64,000 nucleotides of DNA from an uncultured Acidobacteriota bacterium (GTDB taxonomy: Bacteria > Acidobacteriota > Terriglobia > Bryobacterales > Bryobacteraceae): NCBI GenBank assembly GCA_902825945.1, contig CADECY010000006.1:1-64000 (forward strand), given 5' to 3'. Under the pieces are notes generated by a model that saw nothing but the letters and a program-made list of their open reading frames with translations, made no database searches and was not told the DNA's origin. Both the position numbers and the translations under genes were made by a program. Below are positions 43,786-51,632 of this stretch, piece by piece (the stretch's first letter is position 1; every line of letters starts with the position of its first letter).

Positions 43786-46168
43786 CACGCCACTCCACGC
43801 ACACCGGGCCGCGATAGGTCCGCGCGGGATACGCTGCCAGCGCGAATGATCGGGAGGACGAATCGTAAGCCATCGCGTTGCCGCCGAGAATCCGGATGGT
43901 CTGGCCCTTCGATTCCTCGACAACGGACGCGAGTTCGCCATCAGCGGCGATGAGCCGGATCGTCCGACCAGGGCGCGGCAGGGCTCCCTTCAGTACGAAC
44001 GCTCCGCCACGGGCTTGCACCAACTCCGCCGAGACAACGCGTCCGAGCGAGTATCGATGCTCGACACGCGCGCCGCGCCGCGATTCGAAGCGCACGCCGA
44101 GTTCGGGATCGAGCGCGATCGAATCGGTGCGATCGCCGATCGTCACCCGCACACTGCCATCAACTGAGCGCTCCGCCGCGATCGGGGTGCCGCCCGGAGG
44201 AATCGGATCGATCACGGAAACGAACCGGCTCGTGCCGCCCGAACGCCGGATCATCGCGAACGGACGCCGGCACTGATCGAGCCGCGCGTCGTCTTCGTCC
44301 GCGCACCGCACCGCGGGACCTTCGCCCGTGATCAATTCACTTCCTGAATCCGCCATGAGCGTAGCCGCGAGTTTGGCGCCGCCCGCTTCGAAGATCACGC
44401 GCGCTGGCCACGAGGTTTTCGCGGAACCAGTCGCGCGCAGGTATCCGTAAGCAAAGTGCGTTTGCTCCACCATCGACACTTCACCCTCGTTTCGCGCGGG
44501 CCGCCACTCGAATCCGGGCGGAAGCAGCGATGCCGGGGCGCGGTCGAGCTTCACGGACGAAACCACCGATCCGGTCGAATCGGCATCACCGTGCAGGAAG
44601 TAGTCGTGCCGCGAGCCGCCCTCGGCGTCAAAGAAGTCCACCGCGTACCAACGATCGGGTGCGCGCACCGCAACGAGGGTCCGCTCGTAGCGGCGCGCCA
44701 AGCCCGGATATCCGCGCGCGCCCTCGGCGCTCACCACTTGCACCACGGGATCCGAGATGTCGTGGAAGCGCAGCGATCCACCGGTTTCGCCGCGTTTGAT
44801 CGACTGCTGCACGCCATCGATCACCACGGTGTTGTGCGCCGCGGTGGCGAGCGTCCAGGCGCGCTGTTGGGTGTGCGTATAACCGAGGTCAGAGAGCATC
44901 TCGCGTCCGTTCGCCCAAACCAGCAGACTCAGATTGTCGCCGTGCGCGTGGCCATGACTGCCGGACCATGTGAGATGAAACTGGGTCTGGCGCCCTCCAT
45001 CGCCGCCTCCGAGCATCGCGTGTCCGAGCGCCGGAAGCAGGTAGGCGGCGCTGCGTTCAACGGGGGGATTCCGGTCGGTTGACCATGTGTCGTGCACCGG
45101 CACGGGACGGCCAGAGGGAAGCCGCATCAGATCGAGCGCGCGGCGGCTACGCACCAGGTCCTGCGATGGCTCTTCGCCCAACGCGCGAAACACGGCTTCG
45201 AGATTGCCGGCGGTCTGGCGATGATAGCTCGGTGCGCCTTCGGGCCACGTGCCGTCAAATAGGAATCGGGTGCGCATCATTTCCGTAAGCCGCTCGCGCG
45301 CCACCGAAACGTAGCGCGGCTCATCGATCACGCGACCGAGCATCGCGAGACTGGTCCACGTCCCTGGGCTCATGTTGCCGAACGTTTCCGGATTCGCGAG
45401 CACCTCCTCCGCCGCGTTACGGAAGAGCGCGGTCTCGACCCGCCTCCGCGCTGCCTCATCGAGGAAGCCGCCGCCCCGGATCCAATCGTGGGTTTCGACG
45501 AGCGGCTTCGGGATATCGTTGTAGGCCCACCAATACCAGCGCGCGGTGCGGAATCCGGGCCGCAACTGAGCCGGCGCAACGGCGCCATCGTAAATCTGTT
45601 TTTGCTGGAAGGGATAGTCGTAGCGGAAGGTCCACCCGGGAAATACCTCGGCGAAGCGCGAGAGGATCAGCGCGGCGCGTTCGCCGTATTCCGCCTTTCC
45701 GGTGAGCCGGTACAATCGCGCGAGCGAGCGCGCCTGGTTCGCGATGAAGTCCTTCACCAAGTCATCCCGCTTCGCCTCGAAGTGGTACCGATAACCGTTG
45801 GCATCGGCCCAAAAGGGGAATCGATGCGGTGTACCGTCGGGTCCGCGCGCCTCGATCGCCTGGCTCATCGGATAGCGGGCGCTCGGGTATCGATGACCAC
45901 AGTAGCGGCAGTACACTTCATCCGGGTGTTCCGGCCGCCAGGCGAGTTGCCCTTCTTGCCGGCCCGCGGTGCAATTGGCGCAGCCAACGAAATGCAGCCC
46001 CGTCTTGACGGGCACCAGTTCACGAACCCGTGCCGCGCTCAGGCCGCGAATCCAGGCGGTCTCGCGCAACAGCCGGTCTGCTTCGCCCACACCGCCGGCT
46101 ACCGGATAGACCTGCGCGCGCAAGACTCCCGCGGCGAAACAGAGCGCGATCCAGCCGGCTGTCCGCAC
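43739..46168 (-). CDS. Heparinase II/III-family secreted protein
   Basis: An 809-residue protein with a signal peptide (VRTAGWIALCFAAGVLRA). It has a Cys4 knuckle near the N-terminus (Cys63-x2-Cys66, Cys87-x2-Cys90: CANC and CRYC), an alpha/alpha-toroid alginate-lyase-like region (LSRFAEVFPGWTFRYDYPF, WAYNDIPKPLVETHDWIRGG) and a C-terminal heparinase II/III beta-sandwich (SGSHGHAHGDNLSLLVWANG, LGYTHTQQRAWTLATAAHNT). The SHGHAHGDN and AAHNTVVIDG histidines are the usual catalytic/metal positions. It is probably a polysaccharide lyase for uronic-acid glycans. The start is GTG at 46168, one base after the BON gene stop, so it is translationally coupled. Confidence 0.9.
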   Translation of the reverse strand: MRTAGWIALCFAAGVLRAQVYPVAGGVGEADRLLRETAWIRGLSAARVRELVPVKTGLHFVGCANCTAGRQEGQLAWRPEHPDEVYCRYCGHRYPSARYPMSQAIEARGPDGTPHRFPFWADANGYRYHFEAKRDDLVKDFIANQARSLARLYRLTGKAEYGERAALILSRFAEVFPGWTFRYDYPFQQKQIYDGAVAPAQLRPGFRTARWYWWAYNDIPKPLVETHDWIRGGGFLDEAARRRVETALFRNAAEEVLANPETFGNMSPGTWTSLAMLGRVIDEPRYVSVARERLTEMMRTRFLFDGTWPEGAPSYHRQTAGNLEAVFRALGEEPSQDLVRSRRALDLMRLPSGRPVPVHDTWSTDRNPPVERSAAYLLPALGHAMLGGGDGGRQTQFHLTWSGSHGHAHGDNLSLLVWANGREMLSDLGYTHTQQRAWTLATAAHNTVVIDGVQQSIKRGETGGSLRFHDISDPVVQVVSAEGARGYPGLARRYERTLVAVRAPDRWYAVDFFDAEGGSRHDYFLHGDADSTGSVVSSVKLDRAPASLLPPGFEWRPARNEGEVSMVEQTHFAYGYLRATGSAKTSWPARVIFEAGGAKLAATLMADSGSELITGEGPAVRCADEDDARLDQCRRPFAMIRRSGGTSRFVSVIDPIPPGGTPIAAERSVDGSVRVTIGDRTDSIALDPELGVRFESRRGARVEHRYSLGRVVSAELVQARGGAFVLKGALPRPGRTIRLIAADGELASVVEESKGQTIRILGGNAMAYDSSSRSFALAAYPARTYRGPVCVEWRATSPRSSPLAGSAGR

Positions 46169-46169
46169 G

Positions 46170-46466
46170 TCAATGCGCGTTCGGATCGACCTTGAGTTGG
46201 TTGTCGACCGACTTGACGCCCTTCACTTTCTTCGCCAGGCGCTCGGCCTTGGCACGCGCCTTGTCGTTTTTGACTTTGCCGGTGAGCGTCACCACGCCGG
46301 ACTTCACGTCGACACCGATGGCGCCGCCGTTGACCGCGACGTCGCCGGCGAGCTTGAGCCTAACCTCGTCGACCATGCGGTCGTCTTCCTTGCTCTGCGC
46401 CATCACAACCGGCGCCAGGACCGCCATGAACGCGGCCATCAATAGCGTCATCCAGAACCTTTTCAT
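46170..46466 (-). CDS. BON domain periplasmic protein
   Basis: A 98-residue protein: signal peptide of ~23 residues (MKRFWMTLLMAAFMAVLAPVVMA) and a single BON domain (DRMVDEVRLKLAGDVAVNGG, VVTLTGKVKNDKARAKAE, VKGVKSVDNQLKV). BON domains bind phospholipid or periplasmic surfaces and are seen in OsmY and secretins. It overlaps the Era stop by four bases and is read just before the heparinase-like gene, so it bridges the housekeeping operon and that gene. Confidence 0.9.
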   Translation of the reverse strand: MKRFWMTLLMAAFMAVLAPVVMAQSKEDDRMVDEVRLKLAGDVAVNGGAIGVDVKSGVVTLTGKVKNDKARAKAERLAKKVKGVKSVDNQLKVDPNAH

Positions 46467-47392
46467 TCCGGCTCGCCTCCCGTCATATTTCGCCAGTCTA
46501 TCTCATTCAAGAATCCGGACTGCTCGCGCCAATCGGCGCGGACCTTCACGAACAGCTCGAGGAAAACCTTTTTTCGCAGCAAGTCTTCGATATCCTGCCG
46601 CGCCATGGTGCCGATCTTCTTCAGCACTTGCCCGCCGGAGCCGATCACGATCCGCTTCTGTCCGTCGCGTTCGACGAAAACGACCGCGGCGATCTTGACC
46701 AGCCTCGGGCTCTCTTCCCATTTTTCCACCACGACGGCGACGGCGTGGGGCACTTCCTGCCGGGTCAGTTCGAGCACCTTCTCGCGGATGATCTCGCCCG
46801 CCAGGAACCGCTCCGGCTGATCGGTGAGATGATCGTCCGGGAAGTACTTCGGCCCCTCGGGCAGTCCGGCCACGATCAACTTCACGAGATCGTCAATGCC
46901 GTCTCCGTCGAGTGCCGACAGCGGGATCACTTCCTTCGGAGAGAACTCCTGACGGTAGCGTTCGATCATCGGCAACAGCAGGTTCTTGTTGGCCACACGG
47001 TCGATCTTGTTCAACACGATGAACAACGGCGCACGGTTTCCCCTGACGATCGAGGCCGCGGCGATGTCGGCCTCGTCGAGTCCAGCGGAGGCGTCCACCA
47101 TCCAGATGAGCAGGTCGCGTTCCTGCAGGGCTTCACGCACGCTGTCCATCATCCGTTTGTGCAGCAGGATCTTGCTTTCGTGAACGCCAGGCGTGTCGAG
47201 AAACACGATCTGCGCGCCTTCGCGCGTGAGCACCGCTTGCACCGAAGTCCGGGTGGTCTGTGGTTTGTCGGAAACGATCGCGACCTTCACGCCCACCAGC
47301 GAATTCAGCAAGGTCGACTTACCTGCGTTCGGACGCCCGAGGATCGACACGAAGCCGGACCGGTGCTTCGGCCTACTCTTTTTTGCGGTCAT
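46463..47392 (-). CDS. era: GTPase Era
   Basis: A 309-residue ribosome-assembly GTPase. G1 is GRPNAGKS (19-26), G3 DTPG (66-69), G4 NKID (128-131) and G5 SALDGDG. The C-terminal KH domain carries the GSGGQVLKKIG loop. It binds the 3' end of 16S rRNA during 30S maturation. The start at 47392 is set by the family opening RSGFVSILGRPNAGKS; the longer upstream frame overlaps the CBS-domain gene and is Arg/Ser-rich. It overlaps that gene by 20 bases and follows phoH-ybeY-corC in the conserved order. Confidence 0.96.
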   Translation of the reverse strand: MTAKKSRPKHRSGFVSILGRPNAGKSTLLNSLVGVKVAIVSDKPQTTRTSVQAVLTREGAQIVFLDTPGVHESKILLHKRMMDSVREALQERDLLIWMVDASAGLDEADIAAASIVRGNRAPLFIVLNKIDRVANKNLLLPMIERYRQEFSPKEVIPLSALDGDGIDDLVKLIVAGLPEGPKYFPDDHLTDQPERFLAGEIIREKVLELTRQEVPHAVAVVVEKWEESPRLVKIAAVVFVERDGQKRIVIGSGGQVLKKIGTMARQDIEDLLRKKVFLELFVKVRADWREQSGFLNEIDWRNMTGGEPE

Positions 47393-48671
47393 CGTTCTCC
47401 ATTGTCTGCTCCTGGCGCGAGACGCGCACCTGTGAAACACGCCGGTCGCTGCCGGACAGCACTTCGATCCGCAAGCCGGCCTGTTCGGCGATCTCGCCCT
47501 TGGCCGGCACGTGGCCGAGCCATTCGGTGACGAGCCCTCCGATCGTGGTCGATTCGGTTTCTTCCGGCGGCCGGAAGTCGAACAACTCGCGCAGGCGGTC
47601 GAGGTCGAGGTTGCCCGATACGACGCAGGAACCGTCGGCCTCCGGCGAGACGTCGTGGCCCGGTTCGTGTTCATCGCGAATCTCGCCGACGATCTCCTCG
47701 ACCAGGTCCTCGAGCGTCGCGAGTCCGGCCGTATTGCCATACTCGTCGATCACCACGACCATGTGCTCGCCGATCTGTTGCATCAGCCGCAAAACACCGT
47801 CGGCGGGTTTGGTCTCCGGCACCAGCCGGATCGAGCGCTTGATCGATCGCACCTTGCGGTTCTTGCGCTGCGCCGGATCGAGTTCGAACAGATCGCGCAC
47901 ATGCACGAATCCGGTGACGTTGTCGATGGAGCCGGTAAAGACGGGAATACGCGAATAGCGCTCGCGCACGGCCATTTCGCGAAGCTCCTCCAGGGAGGTT
48001 TCTTCATCGATCGCGACAATGTCGTTGCGGGGCGTCATGACTTCGCGCACGGTCTTGTCTCCGAACTCGACCACCGACTGGATGAGGCGGCGGTCCTCTT
48101 CGGCGAACAGCCCCTCTTCCTTGCCCGCGGTGATGAGCGCCTCGATCTGATCGTTCTCGTCTTTCTCCTCAACTGGCTCCTCGTTCGAACTCAGGTCGGC
48201 GAGGGTTCGCATGAGCCGCAACAGGAAGAGCAGCGGTGTGCTGACCCAAGCCACCGCGCGCAGCAGCGGAGCGGCCGGAATGAGCCACTCCCCGGAGGTC
48301 TTGCGGTAGAGCAACTGCGGCATGATGTGCGACAGGGCGAGGGTCAGCACGATCGAGAAACCGAGGGCCTCGGCGATCGTGGCCGCGAGAGGGAAATTGG
48401 GCAGGTCGATCTTGTAGGGATTCTGCAGAACCGCGAAGGTGAGAATCGCCAGCGCGCAGATGAGCGCATGCTTGGCCACCGAGTAGACGAGCGCGCCCTC
48501 CTCGAGCTTCAATCCGATGCGCGGTTCGAGGGTTTCCTTGAAAACCTCGAGCGCGCGCGTATCACGGGCGCGCAGCCGCAGCGCCTGGAGGTAGAACAGG
48601 TGCACGAAGCTGAGCGGAACCAGAAGCAGAGCGGCCGCCAACCAGCCGATCAATATCGCGGCTTCGGTCAC
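47373..48671 (-). CDS. Hemolysin C/CorC-type CNNM transporter-associated protein
   Basis: A 432-residue protein. The N-terminal hydrophobic helices (AILIGWLAAALLLVPLSFVH, HALICALAILTFAVLQN, IVLTLALSHIMPQLLY) form a CNNM/DUF21-like membrane domain. A CBS pair follows, with the family signature VREVMTPRNDIVAI and VVVIDEYGNTAGLATLEDL. The C-terminal CorC_HlyC domain ends around VRVSRQEQ. The family is implicated in Mg2+/Co2+ efflux or homeostasis. It overlaps ybeY by four bases upstream and era by 20 downstream. Gene order phoH-ybeY-corC-era is widely conserved, linking metal homeostasis to ribosome maturation. Confidence 0.93.
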   Translation of the reverse strand: MTEAAILIGWLAAALLLVPLSFVHLFYLQALRLRARDTRALEVFKETLEPRIGLKLEEGALVYSVAKHALICALAILTFAVLQNPYKIDLPNFPLAATIAEALGFSIVLTLALSHIMPQLLYRKTSGEWLIPAAPLLRAVAWVSTPLLFLLRLMRTLADLSSNEEPVEEKDENDQIEALITAGKEEGLFAEEDRRLIQSVVEFGDKTVREVMTPRNDIVAIDEETSLEELREMAVRERYSRIPVFTGSIDNVTGFVHVRDLFELDPAQRKNRKVRSIKRSIRLVPETKPADGVLRLMQQIGEHMVVVIDEYGNTAGLATLEDLVEEIVGEIRDEHEPGHDVSPEADGSCVVSGNLDLDRLRELFDFRPPEETESTTIGGLVTEWLGHVPAKGEIAEQAGLRIEVLSGSDRRVSQVRVSRQEQTMENDDRKKE

Positions 48672-49117
48672 GTGCGGCTCCGCTCGATCAGCCCGTGTGG
48701 CAACCCCAACTTGCGGCGCCAGGCGGTTTCCGCGCGCCGCATCTTGCCGCCATCGCCTTCGTGATCCATCCCGAGCAAGTGCAGCACCCCATGCAGGAGC
48801 AGAATCGAAATCTCCTCAGTGAGACCGTGTCCGTGAGCGGCAGCTTGATCGCGCGCGCGATCCGCCGAAATCGCCACGTCGCCGAGCAGGCCGGAGGAGG
48901 CGCCCAGCGGGAACGAGAGCACATCGGTGGGATAGTCGTGCGACAAGAACTCGCGATTGAGCCTCTGCAATTCGCGGTCTCCGGAAATGGCGCAATCGAA
49001 TGGACGCCCGAGAGTCACTTCACGCTGAAGTCGAGAGGCGAAAGCGCGTACGGCCGGGCGGTCGAGACTGCCCGCGGAGCGGCGGAAGGTGACGGTGCAA
49101 CTGCCAGGCTCGGACAT
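48668..49117 (-). CDS. ybeY: Endoribonuclease YbeY
   Basis: A 149-residue zinc-dependent single-strand RNase for 16S rRNA 3'-end maturation and ribosome quality control. The catalytic zinc motif H-G-x-L-H-L-x-G-x-D-H is present as HGVLHLLGMDH near residue 115. NREFLSHDYPTDVLSFPLG is the conserved N-terminal block. ATG at 49117 is used; a TTG at 49126 overlapping the phoH stop (TTGA) would add three residues. It sits between phoH and the corC-like gene. Confidence 0.95.
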   Translation of the reverse strand: MSEPGSCTVTFRRSAGSLDRPAVRAFASRLQREVTLGRPFDCAISGDRELQRLNREFLSHDYPTDVLSFPLGASSGLLGDVAISADRARDQAAAHGHGLTEEISILLLHGVLHLLGMDHEGDGGKMRRAETAWRRKLGLPHGLIERSRT

Positions 49118-49122
49118 GGCGT

Positions 49123-50130
49123 TCAATTCGCGGACGGGGTTTCCGAAGGCGCCGGTTCGGAGAGCCGGAGCGGGAGTTGTTGTTGTGAGACCTCCGCCGC
49201 GCGATCGTAGGCACGGATGATCTTCTGAACCAGACTGTGGCGAACGACGTCGCGCTCGTCGAAATGCACGAAACGGATCTCGCCGATGCCGCGCAGCACA
49301 CTGATGGCGTCGAGAAGCCCGCTTCGCTTTCCCGCCGGGAGATCGGTCTGGGTGATGTCGCCGGTGACCACCATCTTCGAATTGAAGCCCTGGCGCGTGA
49401 GCACCATCTTCATCTGTTCTGGGGTGGAATTTTGCGCCTCGTCGAGAATGATGAAGCTGTCGTTGAGCGTGCGCCCGCGCATGAAGGCGATCGGCGCCAC
49501 TTCGATCGCTCTGCGTTCGATCAGTTTTTCCACCTTGTCGCCTTCGAGCATATCGTAGAGCGCATCATACAAGGGGCGCAAGTAGGGATCGATCTTCTCC
49601 TGCAGGGTACCGGGAAGGAAGCCGAGCTTCTCGCCGGCCTCGACGGCAGGCCGCGTGAGAATGATGCGCGTGACCTTCTTGCTCAGAAACGCGCCAACGG
49701 CCATCGCAACAGCGAGGTAGGTCTTTCCAGTTCCCGCCGGACCGACGCCGAACACGAGGTCGTGCTTTTCGATCGCATCGAGATAGAGGCGCTGATTGAG
49801 CGTCTTCGGTGTGACGGTTTTTTTTCCGAAGCTGCGCTGGCGCCCACTTTCAGCCAAAGCGCGCAGACTCAGTGACGGGTCGCTCGAGGCGAGGCGAAGG
49901 CACGCCGTGAGTTCTCCCTCGGAGAACGGATGCCCCTGCTCCACCAGACTCGCATACTCATGGAGAATCCGCTCGGCGCGCTCGACGTTGCCATCGCCGC
50001 CCTCGATCTCCATCGAGCCGTCGCAGAGACGAAGCTTCACCCCGAGGTTGTCCTCGAGGATCCGGATGTTTTCGTCCCGGGTGCCGAAGAGCGGTTCTAT
50101 ACCGCCTATGAGACGCACGCTGAGCTTCAT
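49123..50130 (-). CDS. phoH: PhoH-family ATPase (YbeZ)
   Basis: A 335-residue P-loop ATPase. Walker A is GPAGTGKT (130-137) and Walker B IILDEAQN (about 228-235), with TGDITQTDLP as sensor motif. The KH-like N-terminal region (DNLGVKLRLCDGSMEIEGGD) precedes it. PhoH/YbeZ works with YbeY in rRNA processing. First gene of the minus-strand operon phoH-ybeY-corC-era-BON. The divergent upstream region (50131-50402) carries a promoter for the receiver gene. Confidence 0.95.
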   Translation of the reverse strand: MKLSVRLIGGIEPLFGTRDENIRILEDNLGVKLRLCDGSMEIEGGDGNVERAERILHEYASLVEQGHPFSEGELTACLRLASSDPSLSLRALAESGRQRSFGKKTVTPKTLNQRLYLDAIEKHDLVFGVGPAGTGKTYLAVAMAVGAFLSKKVTRIILTRPAVEAGEKLGFLPGTLQEKIDPYLRPLYDALYDMLEGDKVEKLIERRAIEVAPIAFMRGRTLNDSFIILDEAQNSTPEQMKMVLTRQGFNSKMVVTGDITQTDLPAGKRSGLLDAISVLRGIGEIRFVHFDERDVVRHSLVQKIIRAYDRAAEVSQQQLPLRLSEPAPSETPSAN

Positions 50131-50361
50131 TCAGTGACGCGGGGAAAGCGGAGCGGCCGAGAGTGAGCGAGAAGGATGCGAAAAAGCAAGACTCATCCAA
50201 CTCGAGTATAACAGAACAGCGATGAGCCTCCCGGATGCTATACTCATCGAGTTCGCAATCGCTTCGCCGTGATGCGATCGATGCGCCGCGGTGGCGCCTG
50301 TCAACCAATCGGCATTTGTCAAGCACTCGATCTTGCGTGGTTCCAAGCCGATAGAAATGTG

Positions 50362-50389
50362 TTGACGAGAGCATTACAGAATTGATAAT
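50362..50389 (+). promoter_or_regulatory. Sigma70-type promoter for the receiver-domain gene
   Basis: TTGACG at 50362-50367 and GATAAT at 50384-50389, 16 bases apart. A start of transcription about seven bases downstream would leave only a few bases before the ATG at 50403, a near-leaderless mRNA. This argues against the alternative TTG start at 50382, which lies inside the promoter. Outside this site, the 50131-50402 intergenic region also holds two TATACT-like elements but nothing else I can name. Confidence 0.55.
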
Positions 50390-50402
50390 TTCGTCTTCCC
50401 CG

Positions 50403-50858
50403 ATGTTCGCAACCCCTTCTCTGCCTCCCGATCCTCCCGCAATCCTCATGGTTGACGACAACCGCATGGGCCTGACCGCACGCAAGGCGGTTTTCGAGGA
50501 ACTCGACTACCGAGTAACGATTGTGTCGACGCCAGAAGAGGCGTTCTCCCGGGCGAGCCAATCGCGCTTCGATCTCATCATTACCGACTACAAAATGGGT
50601 TCGATGACAGGAGTGGATCTCATCAAAGCGTTGCGCGAGCACCACATCTCCACGCCCGTAATCCTGCTATCGGGCTTCGTGGATGCGCTCGGTCTCGACG
50701 AGAACAATACGGGCGCCGACATGGTGATCCAGAAGAGTTCGAACGAGGTGAGCCACCTGGTCCGCGGCGTGAAGACGCTGCTCAAGAAAGCGTCCGCACC
50801 GCGCAAGCCTCCCAAGACTCAGGCGGCAAAATCCGCGGCGAAGAAAAAGCGCGCCTAG
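50403..50858 (+). CDS. Single-domain response regulator with Lys-rich tail
   Basis: A 151-residue protein with one CheY-like receiver domain: acidic pair Asp18/Asp19 (ILMVDDN), phosphoacceptor Asp62 (LIITDYKM), Ser90 (ILLSGF) and Lys111 (IQKSS), all positions needed for phosphorylation. There is no output domain. Residues ~128-151 are a basic Lys/Pro/Ala tail (KKASAPRKPPKTQAAKSAAK) resembling histone-H1-like nucleic-acid-binding tails. It ends six bases before a methyltransferase gene. No histidine kinase lies nearby. Output may be by protein-protein or DNA contact through the tail; that is inference. Confidence 0.9.
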   Translation: MFATPSLPPDPPAILMVDDNRMGLTARKAVFEELDYRVTIVSTPEEAFSRASQSRFDLIITDYKMGSMTGVDLIKALREHHISTPVILLSGFVDALGLDENNTGADMVIQKSSNEVSHLVRGVKTLLKKASAPRKPPKTQAAKSAAKKKRA

Positions 50859-50864
50859 CCGCGG

Positions 50865-51632
50865 ATGGATCGCGAGATCGAGCGCGAGCGGCAATATCAC
50901 GAGCAGCTCTACTCGGGCTTCGCGCAGCAGCATTTCGCCAAGGCGGCCGTCCGGGAGTTGCGAGCGCACATGGTCCAACGCGTCCGTTCGCTCCTCGATC
51001 TCGGCCCTCGCTCGCGCGTGCTCAGCGTCGGCTGTGGCATCGGCGACACGGAACTATTGCTCGCTCCCCACGTGGCCAGCGTGACGGGCATCGATCTTTC
51101 ACCCTCCGCGGTTCGACAGGCCAACGCCGACGCAGCCTCGGCCGGCATCGCCAACTTCCGCGCACTGTGCGAGCCAGTGTCGCCAGGGCTAGCCGGGCTG
51201 GGTCCGTTCGATGCGGTGATCGCGATCTTCTTTCTGCATCACCTGAGCGACTCCTCGTTGAGTGAGATTCCGCGAGTGGTTGCGCCGCTGCTGGTGCCGG
51301 GCGGCGCCTTCTATGCGCTCGATCCGAACCGGTACCGGTTGAGCGGATGGATCGGTGAGCGGCTTTTTCCGAAACTGATGGCGCAGTATCAGAGTCCAGG
51401 CGAGCGCCCGCTCGATCCAGCCGCGACCGAACGGCTCTTCGCCTCGCATGGATTTCAGACGTCGCGACACTGGTACGACTTCATCTCGTCCCCGTTCGCT
51501 GGCCTACTGCCCTCCCGGGCGGGCCTCTATCGCGCCGCGCGCACGCTAGACGATGCCTTGGTGCGGGTACCAGGACTCAATCTGTTGTCGAGCAACTTCG
51601 AGATCGCCGCGCGCCTCACCGCGCCACGGTGA
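50865..51632 (+). CDS. Class I SAM-dependent methyltransferase
   Basis: A 255-residue methyltransferase. SAM-binding motif I is VLSVGCGIGDTE (53-64), the acidic strand-2 end is TGIDLSPSAV, motif IV is FDAVIAIFFLHHLSD and post-I is LVPGGAFYALDPN. The family is of the UbiE/Methyltransf_11 type, and the substrate is not evident. The C-terminal part (WYDFISSPFAGLLPSRAGLY) resembles small-molecule or lipid methyltransferases. It follows the response regulator by six bases and is presumably cotranscribed. Its last 17 bases overlap the convergent secreted-protein gene. Confidence 0.9.
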   Translation: MDREIERERQYHEQLYSGFAQQHFAKAAVRELRAHMVQRVRSLLDLGPRSRVLSVGCGIGDTELLLAPHVASVTGIDLSPSAVRQANADAASAGIANFRALCEPVSPGLAGLGPFDAVIAIFFLHHLSDSSLSEIPRVVAPLLVPGGAFYALDPNRYRLSGWIGERLFPKLMAQYQSPGERPLDPAATERLFASHGFQTSRHWYDFISSPFAGLLPSRAGLYRAARTLDDALVRVPGLNLLSSNFEIAARLTAPR

